From GCA-2705995 sp048267965 (lineage in GTDB: Bacteria > Bacteroidota > Bacteroidia > Flavobacteriales_G > Salibacteraceae), in the NCBI GenBank assembly GCA_048267965.1, contig JBLWWK010000015.1, positions 6,461 through 70,460 of the forward strand: a stretch of 64,000 nucleotides of DNA, read 5' to 3'. A program made the position numbers and the translations under genes. Under the pieces are notes generated by a model. That model ran no database searches, was not told the DNA's origin, and saw only the letters and a list, made by a program, of their open reading frames with translations. Each line of letters begins with the position of its first letter. Positions within the stretch are counted from its first letter, which is position 1. Of the stretch, positions 45,856-54,557 are shown in pieces.

Positions 45856-46950
45856 ATGAAAGAAAGCAAGCCAAGAATTCTTATAGTAGATGATGAAGAA
45901 AACAACTTGAACTCGTTTAAGTCGTGTTTTCGCAGACATTATAAAATATTCGCAGCTGTTCACGTTGACGATGCCTTCAAAATTCTCGAGAAAGAAGACA
46001 TTGAAATTGTGCTTACCGATCAACGAATGCCTAAAATCTCTGGAGTAGAATTTCTTGAGCAAGTAGTTGAGAAATACCCTCATACCATTAGAATGTTACT
46101 TACTGGTTTCGATGACTTTAAACCAGCCATTCAAGCAGTAAACCAAGGTGCTATCTATAAATATATCTCGAAACCTTGGAACGAAGACGAACTAAAAAAC
46201 ACCATTGATAATGCGGTAGAAACTTATAGAAACCGCATGTTACTTCAGAAAAGAAATCAAGAACTAAAGAAAGCTTATAACGAGCTAGATTCTTTTGTAT
46301 ACCGGGCTTCTCACGATATTCGTGGTCCTTTAATGAGTATTTTGGGAATTACCAATTTGGCCAAATTAGAAGGAGCCAATGAAGAAATGACCAACTACTT
46401 TAACTTGATTGAAAAAAGCATTCACCAGTTAGATGTTTTTGTGAGAAATATGGTCGATTACTCACGAAACTCGCGTTTAGAAGATCGATACGAACACATT
46501 AGTCTATCCATCATGCTCAAAGAGGTGCTAGAGCATTTGGCATTTGTTGAGCCAAGAAGTACTCAGCTAAATGTGATGCAAAAAATCGAAGGAGACGATG
46601 AGGTGTACACCGATCGCGACCGACTGAAAATCATTGTACAAAACTTGCTTTCCAATGCCGTACGCTTTCAGCGAGAAGGTGTACAAGGCGAGGTCTCTAT
46701 TCACATCCAAAACACCAAGAACGAACTGCTGATAGAGGTAGAAGACAACGGAATTGGCATAAAACCTTCTCAATTCGAGAGCATTTTCGATATTTTCTAT
46801 AGAGGTTCAGATATGAGCCAAGGCTCCGGCATAGGACTTTATGTTTGCCGAGAAGCAGTAAGCAAACTAAATGGAGAAATAAAAGTTGACTCAACGGTAG
46901 GAACCGGCTCCATCTTTAATGTGAATCTGCCGCATCCTTCAGAAAAATAA
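45856..46950 (+). CDS. Hybrid receiver-histidine kinase
   Basis: 364 residues from the ATG at 45856. Receiver domain 6-122 with D55 (IVLTDQRMP), a short coiled coil, HisKA with H153 (YRASHDIRGP) and a HATPase domain (DNGIGI, GSGIGLYVC). No membrane segment: a cytosolic kinase switched by its own receiver, presumably phosphorylated by the preceding sensor. No DNA-binding output is seen, so the end target is unknown. A GTAGGAACC copy encodes TVGTGS near the C-terminus. Confidence 0.92.
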   Translation: MKESKPRILIVDDEENNLNSFKSCFRRHYKIFAAVHVDDAFKILEKEDIEIVLTDQRMPKISGVEFLEQVVEKYPHTIRMLLTGFDDFKPAIQAVNQGAIYKYISKPWNEDELKNTIDNAVETYRNRMLLQKRNQELKKAYNELDSFVYRASHDIRGPLMSILGITNLAKLEGANEEMTNYFNLIEKSIHQLDVFVRNMVDYSRNSRLEDRYEHISLSIMLKEVLEHLAFVEPRSTQLNVMQKIEGDDEVYTDRDRLKIIVQNLLSNAVRFQREGVQGEVSIHIQNTKNELLIEVEDNGIGIKPSQFESIFDIFYRGSDMSQGSGIGLYVCREAVSKLNGEIKVDSTVGTGSIFNVNLPHPSEK

Positions 46951-46977
46951 ATACAACGTAAAGCAGAAAAGCGTTTA

Positions 46978-47802
46978 TTATGAAGCTGAAGAAAGGTCTC
47001 TTAAGGCAGATTTTACCATATTTAGCTTCGAAAGATTCCCGTTAGATAGAATTTTTACAAATCGATTTTCTTTTAACTTCATGGCTTTAAAAATGGCCAT
47101 ATCAGAGTATCCTTTTTGGTTCCAACTGCTTACTTGCTCCATAAATTGTTCAAGAAACTGAAGTTTGTTTTTCAGTTTTTCTTTACCATCTTTCAATTGC
47201 GGATTGTGAGCGCAAAAGAGCACATCGAAATCCAAGGTTAAAATTCGTTGAATAGATTCAATTTGTTGCTGAATGCTTTCATCTTTCAGCATAAATCCTA
47301 TGTGTGTGTTGATGAATAAATCGGCACTAAATAGCCATTTCTTAATGGGTTCGTACAGGGCTACCATATCAGCAGCATGACCCGGAACCGCAATCAACTG
47401 AAACCGATATTTAGGAGTTTCTAACCAATCAGAATTAATTGCTTTGATATTAAAATTAGCACCACGAGAAGCGTACATCACTTTCTGAATACAACTTAAA
47501 GAAGGCGGCTTTTGCATTATTTCACGAGTAAGGGAAGACGAAAAAGCTTCGCATCCATGTTTTGCGCATATTTCATCAATATTTCCTGTATGATCTTCGT
47601 GATGGTGGGTTATAAAAACTTGTTGGATGGGCAAAGAATGCGTTGCAGATAAAATGGAAGGTTGCATTCTTCGTTGACCTGTATCAATCAATAATCCATC
47701 AACAAAATAGAGGTAAACAAACAAATTGGGTTTCTTAAAAGGATGATACCCAAATCGAAAAGCCTGTATTTCTTCAAATTGAAAAGAGCTCGTAGACTTC
47801 AC
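46978..47802 (-). CDS. MBL-fold metallo-hydrolase
   Basis: 274 residues. The zinc motif HxHxDH is present as H66-x-H68-x-D70-H71 (THHHEDHTGN), with a later GHAADMV (third site) and CAHNP. Most similar in plan to glyoxalase II or quorum-quenching-like hydrolases, with a C-terminal helical part (FLEQFMEQVSSWNQKGYS). It is transcribed just before the T9SS type B gene in the same direction, 15 bases apart. Substrate unknown. Confidence 0.87.
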   Translation of the reverse strand: MKSTSSFQFEEIQAFRFGYHPFKKPNLFVYLYFVDGLLIDTGQRRMQPSILSATHSLPIQQVFITHHHEDHTGNIDEICAKHGCEAFSSSLTREIMQKPPSLSCIQKVMYASRGANFNIKAINSDWLETPKYRFQLIAVPGHAADMVALYEPIKKWLFSADLFINTHIGFMLKDESIQQQIESIQRILTLDFDVLFCAHNPQLKDGKEKLKNKLQFLEQFMEQVSSWNQKGYSDMAIFKAMKLKENRFVKILSNGNLSKLNMVKSALRDLSSAS

Positions 47803-47817
47803 AAAAAAAGTGTTTAA

Positions 47818-50478
47818 TTACTTAATCAAAGTCACTTTTCCTTGGTATTCATGGCTTTCAAAATCGATGTCGTTATACGTTACCTTCCACCAAAAGAAAT
47901 CTTGGCCAGACATGGCGCCACTGTTATCTCTTTTACCGTTCCAATACACGGTAGGATCCGAGGTGGAAAACACCAAATCTCCTAATCGGTTAAACACTAA
48001 AAACTCATAATTGGCCACCACGCGCTCGTTGATAACAGGCCCAAACTCATCGTTTAATCCATCGCCATTGGGTGTAAAAGAGTTCGGAATAAAGAAATTA
48101 GGATACTCGTATCCAACGCGCACTTCTTGAGAAGTAGTATCTGCGCACCCCAATGCATTAAAGGCAATTAATTCAACGTTGTATGTTCCGCTATCTCTAA
48201 AATCGAAGAAGAACGAAGGCTGGTCAGAAGTTCTAATTCCATCTATCGACCATATCCAATTGGTGGCGTTAACTGTAGTCGAATTAAAAGTAGCCAGCGG
48301 ATTAGAAATGGTGAAAACCTCATCAGGTAATACATCAAATCTGGCTCTCGGAACCGGTTGAACTACCACTAAATCGGTGTCGGTTCTAATACTATCACAA
48401 TAATCGGTTCGTACCTCTAACGTAACATCAAACGTATCAATGGTGTTGTACGTGTGACTAATCGTAGATGAGTTGGCAATTCCTAAGATTCCATCCCCAA
48501 AGTTGAACAAGTAAAATGCCTCTGGATCGTACTCATCGAGCACAAACGTAGCAGGTTGGCCAATGCAAATCGGATTTTCTACTGAATAGGTATGGGTAGG
48601 GAAGGTGTCTACTTGCACGGTGATAGAATCTACAAAAGGTGTAGAACCGCAGCCGTCTGTAATGGTAACAGTGTAGACTCCAGAAGTATCAGGCGTTAAA
48701 TTTTGAGTGGCTCCACCAGCACCATTACTCCAATTAAACGTATAATTTCCGTCTCCACCAGAAGCATAGGCAGAAAAAGAAACAGAACCACCTATACAAG
48801 TACCAATATTTTGGTCAACACTTCCCGCAAAAGGAGGAAGAACCGAAACAGTAGCCGTTTCTACAATTACGGGGCAGTTATTGGCATCGGTGGCGGTCAC
48901 CGAATAAGTACTGCTTACAGAAGGAGAAACCGTAATATTCTGCGTATTGTCTCCAGTGCTCCAGTTGTAGTTGTATGGAGGTGTGCCACCGAATAGAGTT
49001 AAACTAAGGGTCTCGGTAGTTCCAGGGCAAATAGAAACATCGGGTAGTGGAGCGTTGGTAATCACACTGGGTTCAGTTACCACTATATTAACCACCTCGC
49101 TGCAACCACCTCCATTGGTTATCGTAACATCGTAATTGCCAGCGCATAAATTGGTGGCTGTGGTTCCTATATCTCCGTTCGACCAGAAGAAATTGTATGA
49201 ACCGTTATCGTGTGGAATTTGAACTTGGGCTGAGCCGTTGCACAATCCATTACAAGTAGGTTCATTAATGGTGGTTTGAATACCCGCTAAGATATCCGAA
49301 TCTACCGTTACGGTTCCTGTGGCAGCTCCACCACATCCGAATTCATTCGTGATAGAGAACACATTGTAGGTTGATGAACCGGCTCCTACCGGAAACTGAG
49401 GAGGTAAATTGGTAGTAGTATCTATGCCATTAGAATCGAGCACATAGTTGTACAAATTGGTTCCATCAAAAAGACTCACCAAAAAGAGCGAATTTCCGCT
49501 GGTGAAGTTTACGTTAACCGGCACCACAGTTCCGGGGCAAGAAATAGTATCGCCAGAAAGGGTGGCAATAACGCTATCTAAAACAGTGTAGGTGAAAGAA
49601 TCTTGACGCGTAACACCGCAATTATCGGTAACTGTAACTGTGTAATTAGTTGTGGTAGAAGGCGTGGCTGTTGGCGATTGAGCCGTTGCAGAAGATAAAC
49701 CCGCTGTGGGCGACCACTGAAAAGTGTTCCCAATTCCGGCACTGGCTAAATGCGGTGTTCCTTCACAAAGGGTAACATCCGTCATTTGATCGTCTTGGTT
49801 AAAAAAGTCGATGCAAACATCTTGTAAATTGGTGTTAGCTCCAGAACTTGCAGAAAAACCCCAAAATACATTCGGATCACCTGAAAAGAAAGTATTGATA
49901 ATGTCTCCAGTATAGCTGATGCGCAAATCACAATCTACCCAAACTTGAAAAAGCTGAGAAGTAGGATTCCAACGAATATGTACCTCGTGATCCATTCCCG
50001 TTTCAACATTCGCGTTGGTAGGCGTAATTCCTACAGGCCCTACTAAGTTGTTGGGAGAAGAATGGTTTAAAGCTCCATTTCTAGAAAGTGCCATGTGGTC
50101 AAAAGCGGGGTCGTTCAAGGCGGCATCTTGATCGGTATCGAATTCTACTACCAAAGAAGGTGTGGTTCCTTCTATACCTAATCCACTGCCACCCGGCTGC
50201 ACTACAGCCGTGCTAAATTGTTGAAAACTAAACGCAACACCGCTGCCACCTGTAGCATCATTAAAACCAAAATCGATGCGGGTATATAAATCAAAAGGCT
50301 CGTTAAGGTTTATTTGCTGAGTAGCGAAAAAACTTCCTTCTTGATTAGCCATATTGCTAGTTAGTCTAAAGCATTCGTTGGCCAACGCAATTGCAGAACC
50401 GTTTACGTTGTACTGGCCTAAAGTGGTAAACCAACCCAAAAAGAGGAAGAATGTAAAGTATATTCTATGCAAAATCAC
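47818..50478 (-). CDS. T9SS type B secreted protein with L-type lectin and PKD-like domains
   Basis: 886 residues. Signal peptide (MILHRIYFTFFLFLGWFTTLGQ), a legume-lectin-like domain (about 25-235, EFDTDQDAALNDPAFDHMA and HIRWNPTSQLFQVWVD), a series of PKD/SprB-like repeats (about 240-790, with TNYTVTVTDNCG and YNYNWSTGDNTQNITV), and a gliding-associated C-terminal domain (FFIPNSFTPNGDGLNDEF to LIK), which is the type B sorting signal. It is exported through T9SS and attached to the surface, probably as an adhesin for glycans. Confidence 0.9.
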   Translation of the reverse strand: MILHRIYFTFFLFLGWFTTLGQYNVNGSAIALANECFRLTSNMANQEGSFFATQQINLNEPFDLYTRIDFGFNDATGGSGVAFSFQQFSTAVVQPGGSGLGIEGTTPSLVVEFDTDQDAALNDPAFDHMALSRNGALNHSSPNNLVGPVGITPTNANVETGMDHEVHIRWNPTSQLFQVWVDCDLRISYTGDIINTFFSGDPNVFWGFSASSGANTNLQDVCIDFFNQDDQMTDVTLCEGTPHLASAGIGNTFQWSPTAGLSSATAQSPTATPSTTTNYTVTVTDNCGVTRQDSFTYTVLDSVIATLSGDTISCPGTVVPVNVNFTSGNSLFLVSLFDGTNLYNYVLDSNGIDTTTNLPPQFPVGAGSSTYNVFSITNEFGCGGAATGTVTVDSDILAGIQTTINEPTCNGLCNGSAQVQIPHDNGSYNFFWSNGDIGTTATNLCAGNYDVTITNGGGCSEVVNIVVTEPSVITNAPLPDVSICPGTTETLSLTLFGGTPPYNYNWSTGDNTQNITVSPSVSSTYSVTATDANNCPVIVETATVSVLPPFAGSVDQNIGTCIGGSVSFSAYASGGDGNYTFNWSNGAGGATQNLTPDTSGVYTVTITDGCGSTPFVDSITVQVDTFPTHTYSVENPICIGQPATFVLDEYDPEAFYLFNFGDGILGIANSSTISHTYNTIDTFDVTLEVRTDYCDSIRTDTDLVVVQPVPRARFDVLPDEVFTISNPLATFNSTTVNATNWIWSIDGIRTSDQPSFFFDFRDSGTYNVELIAFNALGCADTTSQEVRVGYEYPNFFIPNSFTPNGDGLNDEFGPVINERVVANYEFLVFNRLGDLVFSTSDPTVYWNGKRDNSGAMSGQDFFWWKVTYNDIDFESHEYQGKVTLIK

Positions 50479-50917
50479 GTTATATTAAAACCTGCAAAAT
50501 AATAAAAAGCGACCCTTAAATCTAATTCAATTTATTGTTTTATTAACATCAACTTACCGCATTGATAAACAATACCAAATGCACCCCATAAATCATCGTA
50601 ATTTCTTAACTGTAATGCCCAAAAATTGCTCGAAAAGTTGGGTTGGATCATTTTCCACTTCAGATTATTAAAAGTTTAAAATCGGAGGTTTTGACAGATA
50701 TCTTTCTAAATTTAAAGGCCATTTTACACGAAATAGCGCAAAACCTTGAAAATTTCATCTTTTGGTGAGAGGCAAAACATGGGGTCGCTTTTGAATTGCT
50801 GTTTATCGGTAGGAACCGATTTTCAGCTTTATTCAACTTCCCACCAGCTTTTATGCTTAAAGATGAATTTACACCGAAACGATACACAAATACATAAAAC
50901 CGTAAAACAAGAAACGC
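50479..50917. other. 439-base intergenic region upstream of acs
   Basis: No gene supported; short frames here are AT-rich and lack a plausible start. It contains a perfect dyad copy of the repeat (50805-50820). Divergent promoters for the T9SS gene and acs must lie here, but no clear TAnnTTTG box was found near either start. Confidence 0.55.
50805..50820. repeat. GTAGGAACC repeat as a perfect dyad
   Basis: ATCGGT-AGGA-ACCGAT: the nine-base core (50809-50817) sits in a 6-bp perfect inverted repeat with an AGGA loop. This is the most symmetric copy in the window and lies outside coding sequence. Confidence 0.85.
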
Positions 50918-52813
50918 ATGGATCTACGAATTAAATCACTCGAAGAATACAAAGAGAAATACGCTCAAAGCGTTGAAAATCCTGAAAACTTTTGGGACGA
51001 AATAGCACAAACTTTTCATTGGAGAAAACCGTATTCAAAAGTACTCGATTGGGATTTTAATGAACCAGATGTAAAGTGGTTTCAGAACGGAAAACTAAAC
51101 ATTACTGAAAATGCATTAGATCGTCACTTAGAAAAACGAGGCAATAAATTAGCCTTGATTTGGGAACCCAACGATCCCAAAGAAAGATTTGTTCGATGGA
51201 CTTACAAAGAGTTGCACGAAAAAGTATGCGAGTTTGCCAATGGATTAAAAAACCAAGGAATTGCTAAAGGAGATAGAGTAGTTATTTATATGCCTATGAT
51301 TCCTGAACTAACAGTGGCTGTGTTAGCCTGTGCTAGAATCGGAGCCGTTCATTCAGTAGTCTTTGCGGGCTTCTCTGCTCATGCTATGGCCGATCGAATT
51401 AACGATGCCGAAGCAAAAATGGTGATTACCTCTGATGGGCTTAACCGTGGAGCCAAGCAAATTCCTGTAAAACGCGTGGTGAACGAAGCACTAAACAACT
51501 GCCCTTGTGTAGAAAAAGTAATTGTTTACGATTGCCTTGGCTGGGCCCCTGAAATGAAAGAAGGCCGAGATATTTGGTGGCAAGATGTGGTAAAAGACAT
51601 GAGCAAAGAATGTGAAGCCGAAGAAATGGACGCAGAAGATATGTTGTTCATTTTGTACACTTCTGGCTCCACGGGCAAACCAAAAGGTGTAGTTCATACC
51701 TGCGGAGGCTACATGGTGTATGCAGCGTATTCTTTTCAAAATGTTTTTCAGACAGAAGAAAGTGATATTTATTGGTGCACTGCCGATGTAGGCTGGATTA
51801 CCGGACATACATACATTATTTATGGACCGTTAATTTCTGGTGCAACTACCATGATGTTCGAAGGGGTTCCTACCTATCCAGATGCGGGAAGATTTTGGCA
51901 AGTTTGTGATAAACACGGTGTAAATCAGTTTTATACGGCTCCTACCGCTATTCGTGCATTAATGGCTCATGGCGAAGATCACGTGCTTTCTTACAGCCTT
52001 GATTCTCTAAAGGTATTAGGAACCGTAGGCGAACCCATTAATGATGAAGCATGGAAGTGGTATTACATTCACGTAGGTAAAGAAAAATGCCCCATTGTAG
52101 ATACTTGGTGGCAAACAGAAACGGGCGGAATTATGATTTCTGGGTTAGGAGCACACTCCCCCATGAAACCAGCCCACGCTGGGTATCCGTTGCCAGGAAT
52201 ACAACCTGTTTTGTTAGATCAAGAAGGGAAAGAAATTACAGAAAACAATGTAGAAGGCTACTTGTGCATGAAATATCCATGGCCTTCTATTTTAAGAACC
52301 ACTTACGGAGATCACGAGCGCTGTAGAGTAACTTATTTCAGTCATTATAAGAATCATTACTTTACTGGAGATGGAGCCAAGCGAGACGAAAATGGTATGT
52401 ACCGCATTATCGGTAGAGTAGACGATGTAATTAATGTTTCGGGTCACCGTTTCGGAACAGCAGAAATAGAAGAAGCCATTAACTCAAATGGCAAAGTAGT
52501 AGAATCAGCTGTGGTGGGGTATCCGCACGATATTAAAGGACAAGGAATTTATGCTTACGTGGTTTGCGAAATGTTACCAGAAGATGAAGAAACGGCCAGA
52601 GCAGAAGTGGTAGAAACCGTTGTTGAAGAAATTGGGAAAATTGCCAAACCCGAAAAAATACAATTTGTATCGGCTTTACCAAAGACTAGATCGGGTAAAA
52701 TTATGCGTAGAATATTGCGTAAAATCGCTGAAGGTGAACCAGATAAGCTGGGAGATACTTCTACCTTATTAGATCCAGAGGTGGTAGACGAAATTGTGGC
52801 GGGCGCCCTTTAA
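50918..52813 (+). CDS. acs: Acetyl-CoA synthetase
   Basis: 631 residues, AMP-forming ANL superfamily. The P-loop-like YTSGSTGKPKGV, the DTWWQTETGG region and K594 in TRSGKIMRR (the lysine that acetylation inactivates in other bacteria) are present. It converts acetate, ATP and CoA to acetyl-CoA, AMP and pyrophosphate. The next gene encodes a pyrophosphatase that would remove the pyrophosphate. Two copies of the repeat family (51865-51873 exact, 51937-51945 variant) lie within 75 bases of each other. Confidence 0.95.
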   Translation: MDLRIKSLEEYKEKYAQSVENPENFWDEIAQTFHWRKPYSKVLDWDFNEPDVKWFQNGKLNITENALDRHLEKRGNKLALIWEPNDPKERFVRWTYKELHEKVCEFANGLKNQGIAKGDRVVIYMPMIPELTVAVLACARIGAVHSVVFAGFSAHAMADRINDAEAKMVITSDGLNRGAKQIPVKRVVNEALNNCPCVEKVIVYDCLGWAPEMKEGRDIWWQDVVKDMSKECEAEEMDAEDMLFILYTSGSTGKPKGVVHTCGGYMVYAAYSFQNVFQTEESDIYWCTADVGWITGHTYIIYGPLISGATTMMFEGVPTYPDAGRFWQVCDKHGVNQFYTAPTAIRALMAHGEDHVLSYSLDSLKVLGTVGEPINDEAWKWYYIHVGKEKCPIVDTWWQTETGGIMISGLGAHSPMKPAHAGYPLPGIQPVLLDQEGKEITENNVEGYLCMKYPWPSILRTTYGDHERCRVTYFSHYKNHYFTGDGAKRDENGMYRIIGRVDDVINVSGHRFGTAEIEEAINSNGKVVESAVVGYPHDIKGQGIYAYVVCEMLPEDEETARAEVVETVVEEIGKIAKPEKIQFVSALPKTRSGKIMRRILRKIAEGEPDKLGDTSTLLDPEVVDEIVAGAL

Positions 52814-52833
52814 ATTCGATTAACTTATTAATA

Positions 52834-52866
52834 ATAGTGCTGTATTCTTCTTACAGCACTATTTTT
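52834..52866 (+). terminator. Terminator of acs
   Basis: A perfect 11-bp stem ATAGTGCTGTA/TACAGCACTAT with a 7-base loop, followed by TTTT. Its last bases form the -7 box of the downstream gene. Confidence 0.88.
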
Positions 52867-52867
52867 G
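52860..52867 (+). promoter_or_regulatory. -7 box of ppa, overlapping the acs terminator
   Basis: TATTTTTG begins in the closing bases of the acs terminator stem and uses its T-tract; the ppa ATG is 19 bases on. Confidence 0.65.
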
Positions 52868-52886
52868 CGCGAAAATTACCGTAGAT

Positions 52887-53612
52887 ATGCATAATGAACT
52901 TTCTAAACTTTGGAAGAAAATCGGGATGCGCTACAAATCTCATCCATGGCATGGAGTAGATATAGGAGATAAAGCACCCCAAATAGTAACGGCTTTTATA
53001 GAAGTGGTTCCTTCCGATACGGTGAAGTATGAAGTTGACAAACAAACCGGATACCTTACCATCGATCGTCCTCAAAAATTCTCTAACGTAATGCCTGCTT
53101 TGTATGGCTTTATTCCAAGAACGTATTGCGCAGATAATATTGCTCAGTTCTGTATGAGCCGTTCTAAAAAAGAAGGAATTGTAGGCGATTACGATCCTCT
53201 TGATATTTGTGTTCTTACAGAAAAAGAAGTTACTCACGGAGATATTCTAGTGCAAGCAATACCCATTGGTGGCTTTAGAATGATTGACGGTGGCGAAGCA
53301 GACGATAAAATTTTAGCTGTACTAAAAGGCGATAGCGTGTATGGCGAAATGGAAGATATTGAAGATGTGCCTAAAGGAGTAGTAGACCGTTTACATCACT
53401 ACTTTTTAACCTATAAAGGATACTCTACCGATAGTAACCGCGAGGTTGAAATTACCGACATTTATGGTAAAGCAGATGCCCTAGAAGTTATTTCTAGAGC
53501 ACGCATGGATTACCAAAACGATTTCGGAACCATTGAAGAAGAAATGGCGATTCAAGCTGCTAGAGCTTTATCAGGAGTTGGTGTAAGAGCCAATGGTTCT
53601 CAAAAACAGTAG
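52887..53612 (+). CDS. ppa: Family I inorganic pyrophosphatase
   Basis: 241 residues. The family I signature is D101-Y-D103-P-L-D106 (GDYDPLDICV), with YGFIPRTYC and DDKILAV also recognisable. It is longer than the usual 175 residues of bacterial family I enzymes because of N- and C-terminal extensions, a form common in Bacteroidota. It hydrolyses pyrophosphate in the cytosol, drawing acs and other PPi-producing reactions forward. Confidence 0.92.
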   Translation: MHNELSKLWKKIGMRYKSHPWHGVDIGDKAPQIVTAFIEVVPSDTVKYEVDKQTGYLTIDRPQKFSNVMPALYGFIPRTYCADNIAQFCMSRSKKEGIVGDYDPLDICVLTEKEVTHGDILVQAIPIGGFRMIDGGEADDKILAVLKGDSVYGEMEDIEDVPKGVVDRLHHYFLTYKGYSTDSNREVEITDIYGKADALEVISRARMDYQNDFGTIEEEMAIQAARALSGVGVRANGSQKQ

Positions 53613-53626
53613 ATGCAGAATAAACC

Positions 53627-54052
53627 TTATTGAGGTTTATCTACTATAGCCATTGTTAACCTGCACACGCAAACGAGTTTTTCCGACTCGTTTTTTATTT
53701 CAATGCTCCAAACATGTGAGCGTTTTCCGATGTGAACAGGTGTACAAGTTCCATACACAAATCCATTAACGCCAGGCCGAATGTGGTTGGCGTTAATGCT
53801 TTGTCCTACTGCTATTAATGCCGTATTGTCTATTATTAAGTTAGAAGCTACACTTCCTAAAGATTCTGCTAAAACTACAGAAGCACCTCCGTGCAAAATA
53901 CCAGCTGGCTGTATTGTACTTTGGTTAACGGGCATTTTGGCTTGTAGCAAGTCGGTTCCTACCGTGGTAAATTCTATGCTTAGCGAATCGTGAATCGTGT
54001 TTTTGCACAGCGAATTGAGCTCTTCAACGGTATAATCTCTTTTCCAAATCAT
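53627..54052 (-). CDS. Hotdog-fold thioesterase
   Basis: 141 residues. The PaaI/MenI-type signature GILHGGASVVLAESLGSVAS is present, with the catalytic glutamate in LAESLG, and NHIRPGVNGFVYGTCTPVHIGKRSHVW further on. It cleaves acyl-CoA thioesters; DHNA-CoA in menaquinone synthesis is one possible substrate, but the gene lacks menaquinone neighbours. A GTAGGAACC copy encodes TVGTDLL. Confidence 0.87.
   Translation of the reverse strand: MIWKRDYTVEELNSLCKNTIHDSLSIEFTTVGTDLLQAKMPVNQSTIQPAGILHGGASVVLAESLGSVASNLIIDNTALIAVGQSINANHIRPGVNGFVYGTCTPVHIGKRSHVWSIEIKNESEKLVCVCRLTMAIVDKPQ
53671..53696 (+). terminator. Terminator of ppa inside the 3' end of the convergent gene
   Basis: AAACGAGT/ACTCGTTT (8 bp, 7-base loop) followed by TTT on the plus strand. 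It lies within the last 70 bases of the thioesterase reading frame on the other strand. A weaker hairpin without a T-run (ATAAACCT/AGGTTTAT, 53620-53640) sits between the two stops. Confidence 0.65.
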
Positions 54053-54084
54053 TTTGTTATGTTAAAGTGTAACATTGGTTACAG

Positions 54085-54112
54085 TTGAAACTTTGGGTTC
54101 ACCGTAACTTTG
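54085..54112 (+). promoter_or_regulatory. Promoter of the thioredoxin gene
   Basis: TTG (54085-54087), 17 bases, then TAACTTTG (54105-54112): both elements of the Bacteroidota promoter at a normal spacing. The ATG is at 54138 with a purine-rich stretch (GAAAAGGAAAG) before it. Confidence 0.75.
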
Positions 54113-54137
54113 CAAAGCAATAGAAAAGGAAAGAATT

Positions 54138-54497
54138 ATGGCAACAATTAAGCTCACTACTGAAGAATTTAAAAAAGAATTTTTCGATTATAACGAAGGA
54201 ACCGATTGGAAATACGAATCGGAAACACCGGCTATAATCGATTTTTATGCAGATTGGTGCGGGCCATGTAAAGCGGTAGCGCCTATTCTTGAAGAGCTTT
54301 CAGAAGAATACGGAGAAAAGTTGAAAATATACAAAGTAGATACAGAGGTAGAACAAGAATTATCGGCTGTTTTTGGCATCCGATCAATACCTAGTTTGCT
54401 ATTTGTACCTAAAAATAGTGGTCAGCCAATGATGCAGGCCGGAGCATTACCTAAAGAAGCGATGAAAGAGGTTATTGATAAAGAGCTGGTAGATTAG
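54138..54497 (+). CDS. Thioredoxin family protein
   Basis: 119 residues with the active site C41-G-P-C44 (ADWCGPCK) and the cis-proline segment IRSIPSLLF. The N-terminal extension (about 25 residues before PAIIDFYADW) is slightly longer than in classical TrxA. It is cytosolic, without a signal, and reduces protein disulfides. It is a monocistronic unit with its own promoter and terminator. Confidence 0.93.
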   Translation: MATIKLTTEEFKKEFFDYNEGTDWKYESETPAIIDFYADWCGPCKAVAPILEELSEEYGEKLKIYKVDTEVEQELSAVFGIRSIPSLLFVPKNSGQPMMQAGALPKEAMKEVIDKELVD

Positions 54498-54525
54498 TGA
54501 AGATTGAGTTTGTTAGGTTAGAAAG

Positions 54526-54557
54526 AGCCGCTGATTAGTTTCAGCGGCTTTTTTTTA
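54526..54557 (+). terminator. Terminator of the thioredoxin gene
   Basis: AGCCGCTGA pairs with TCAGCGGCT around a 6-base loop, followed by TTTTTTTT. It also lies immediately beside the stop of the convergent phzF-like gene. Confidence 0.92.
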
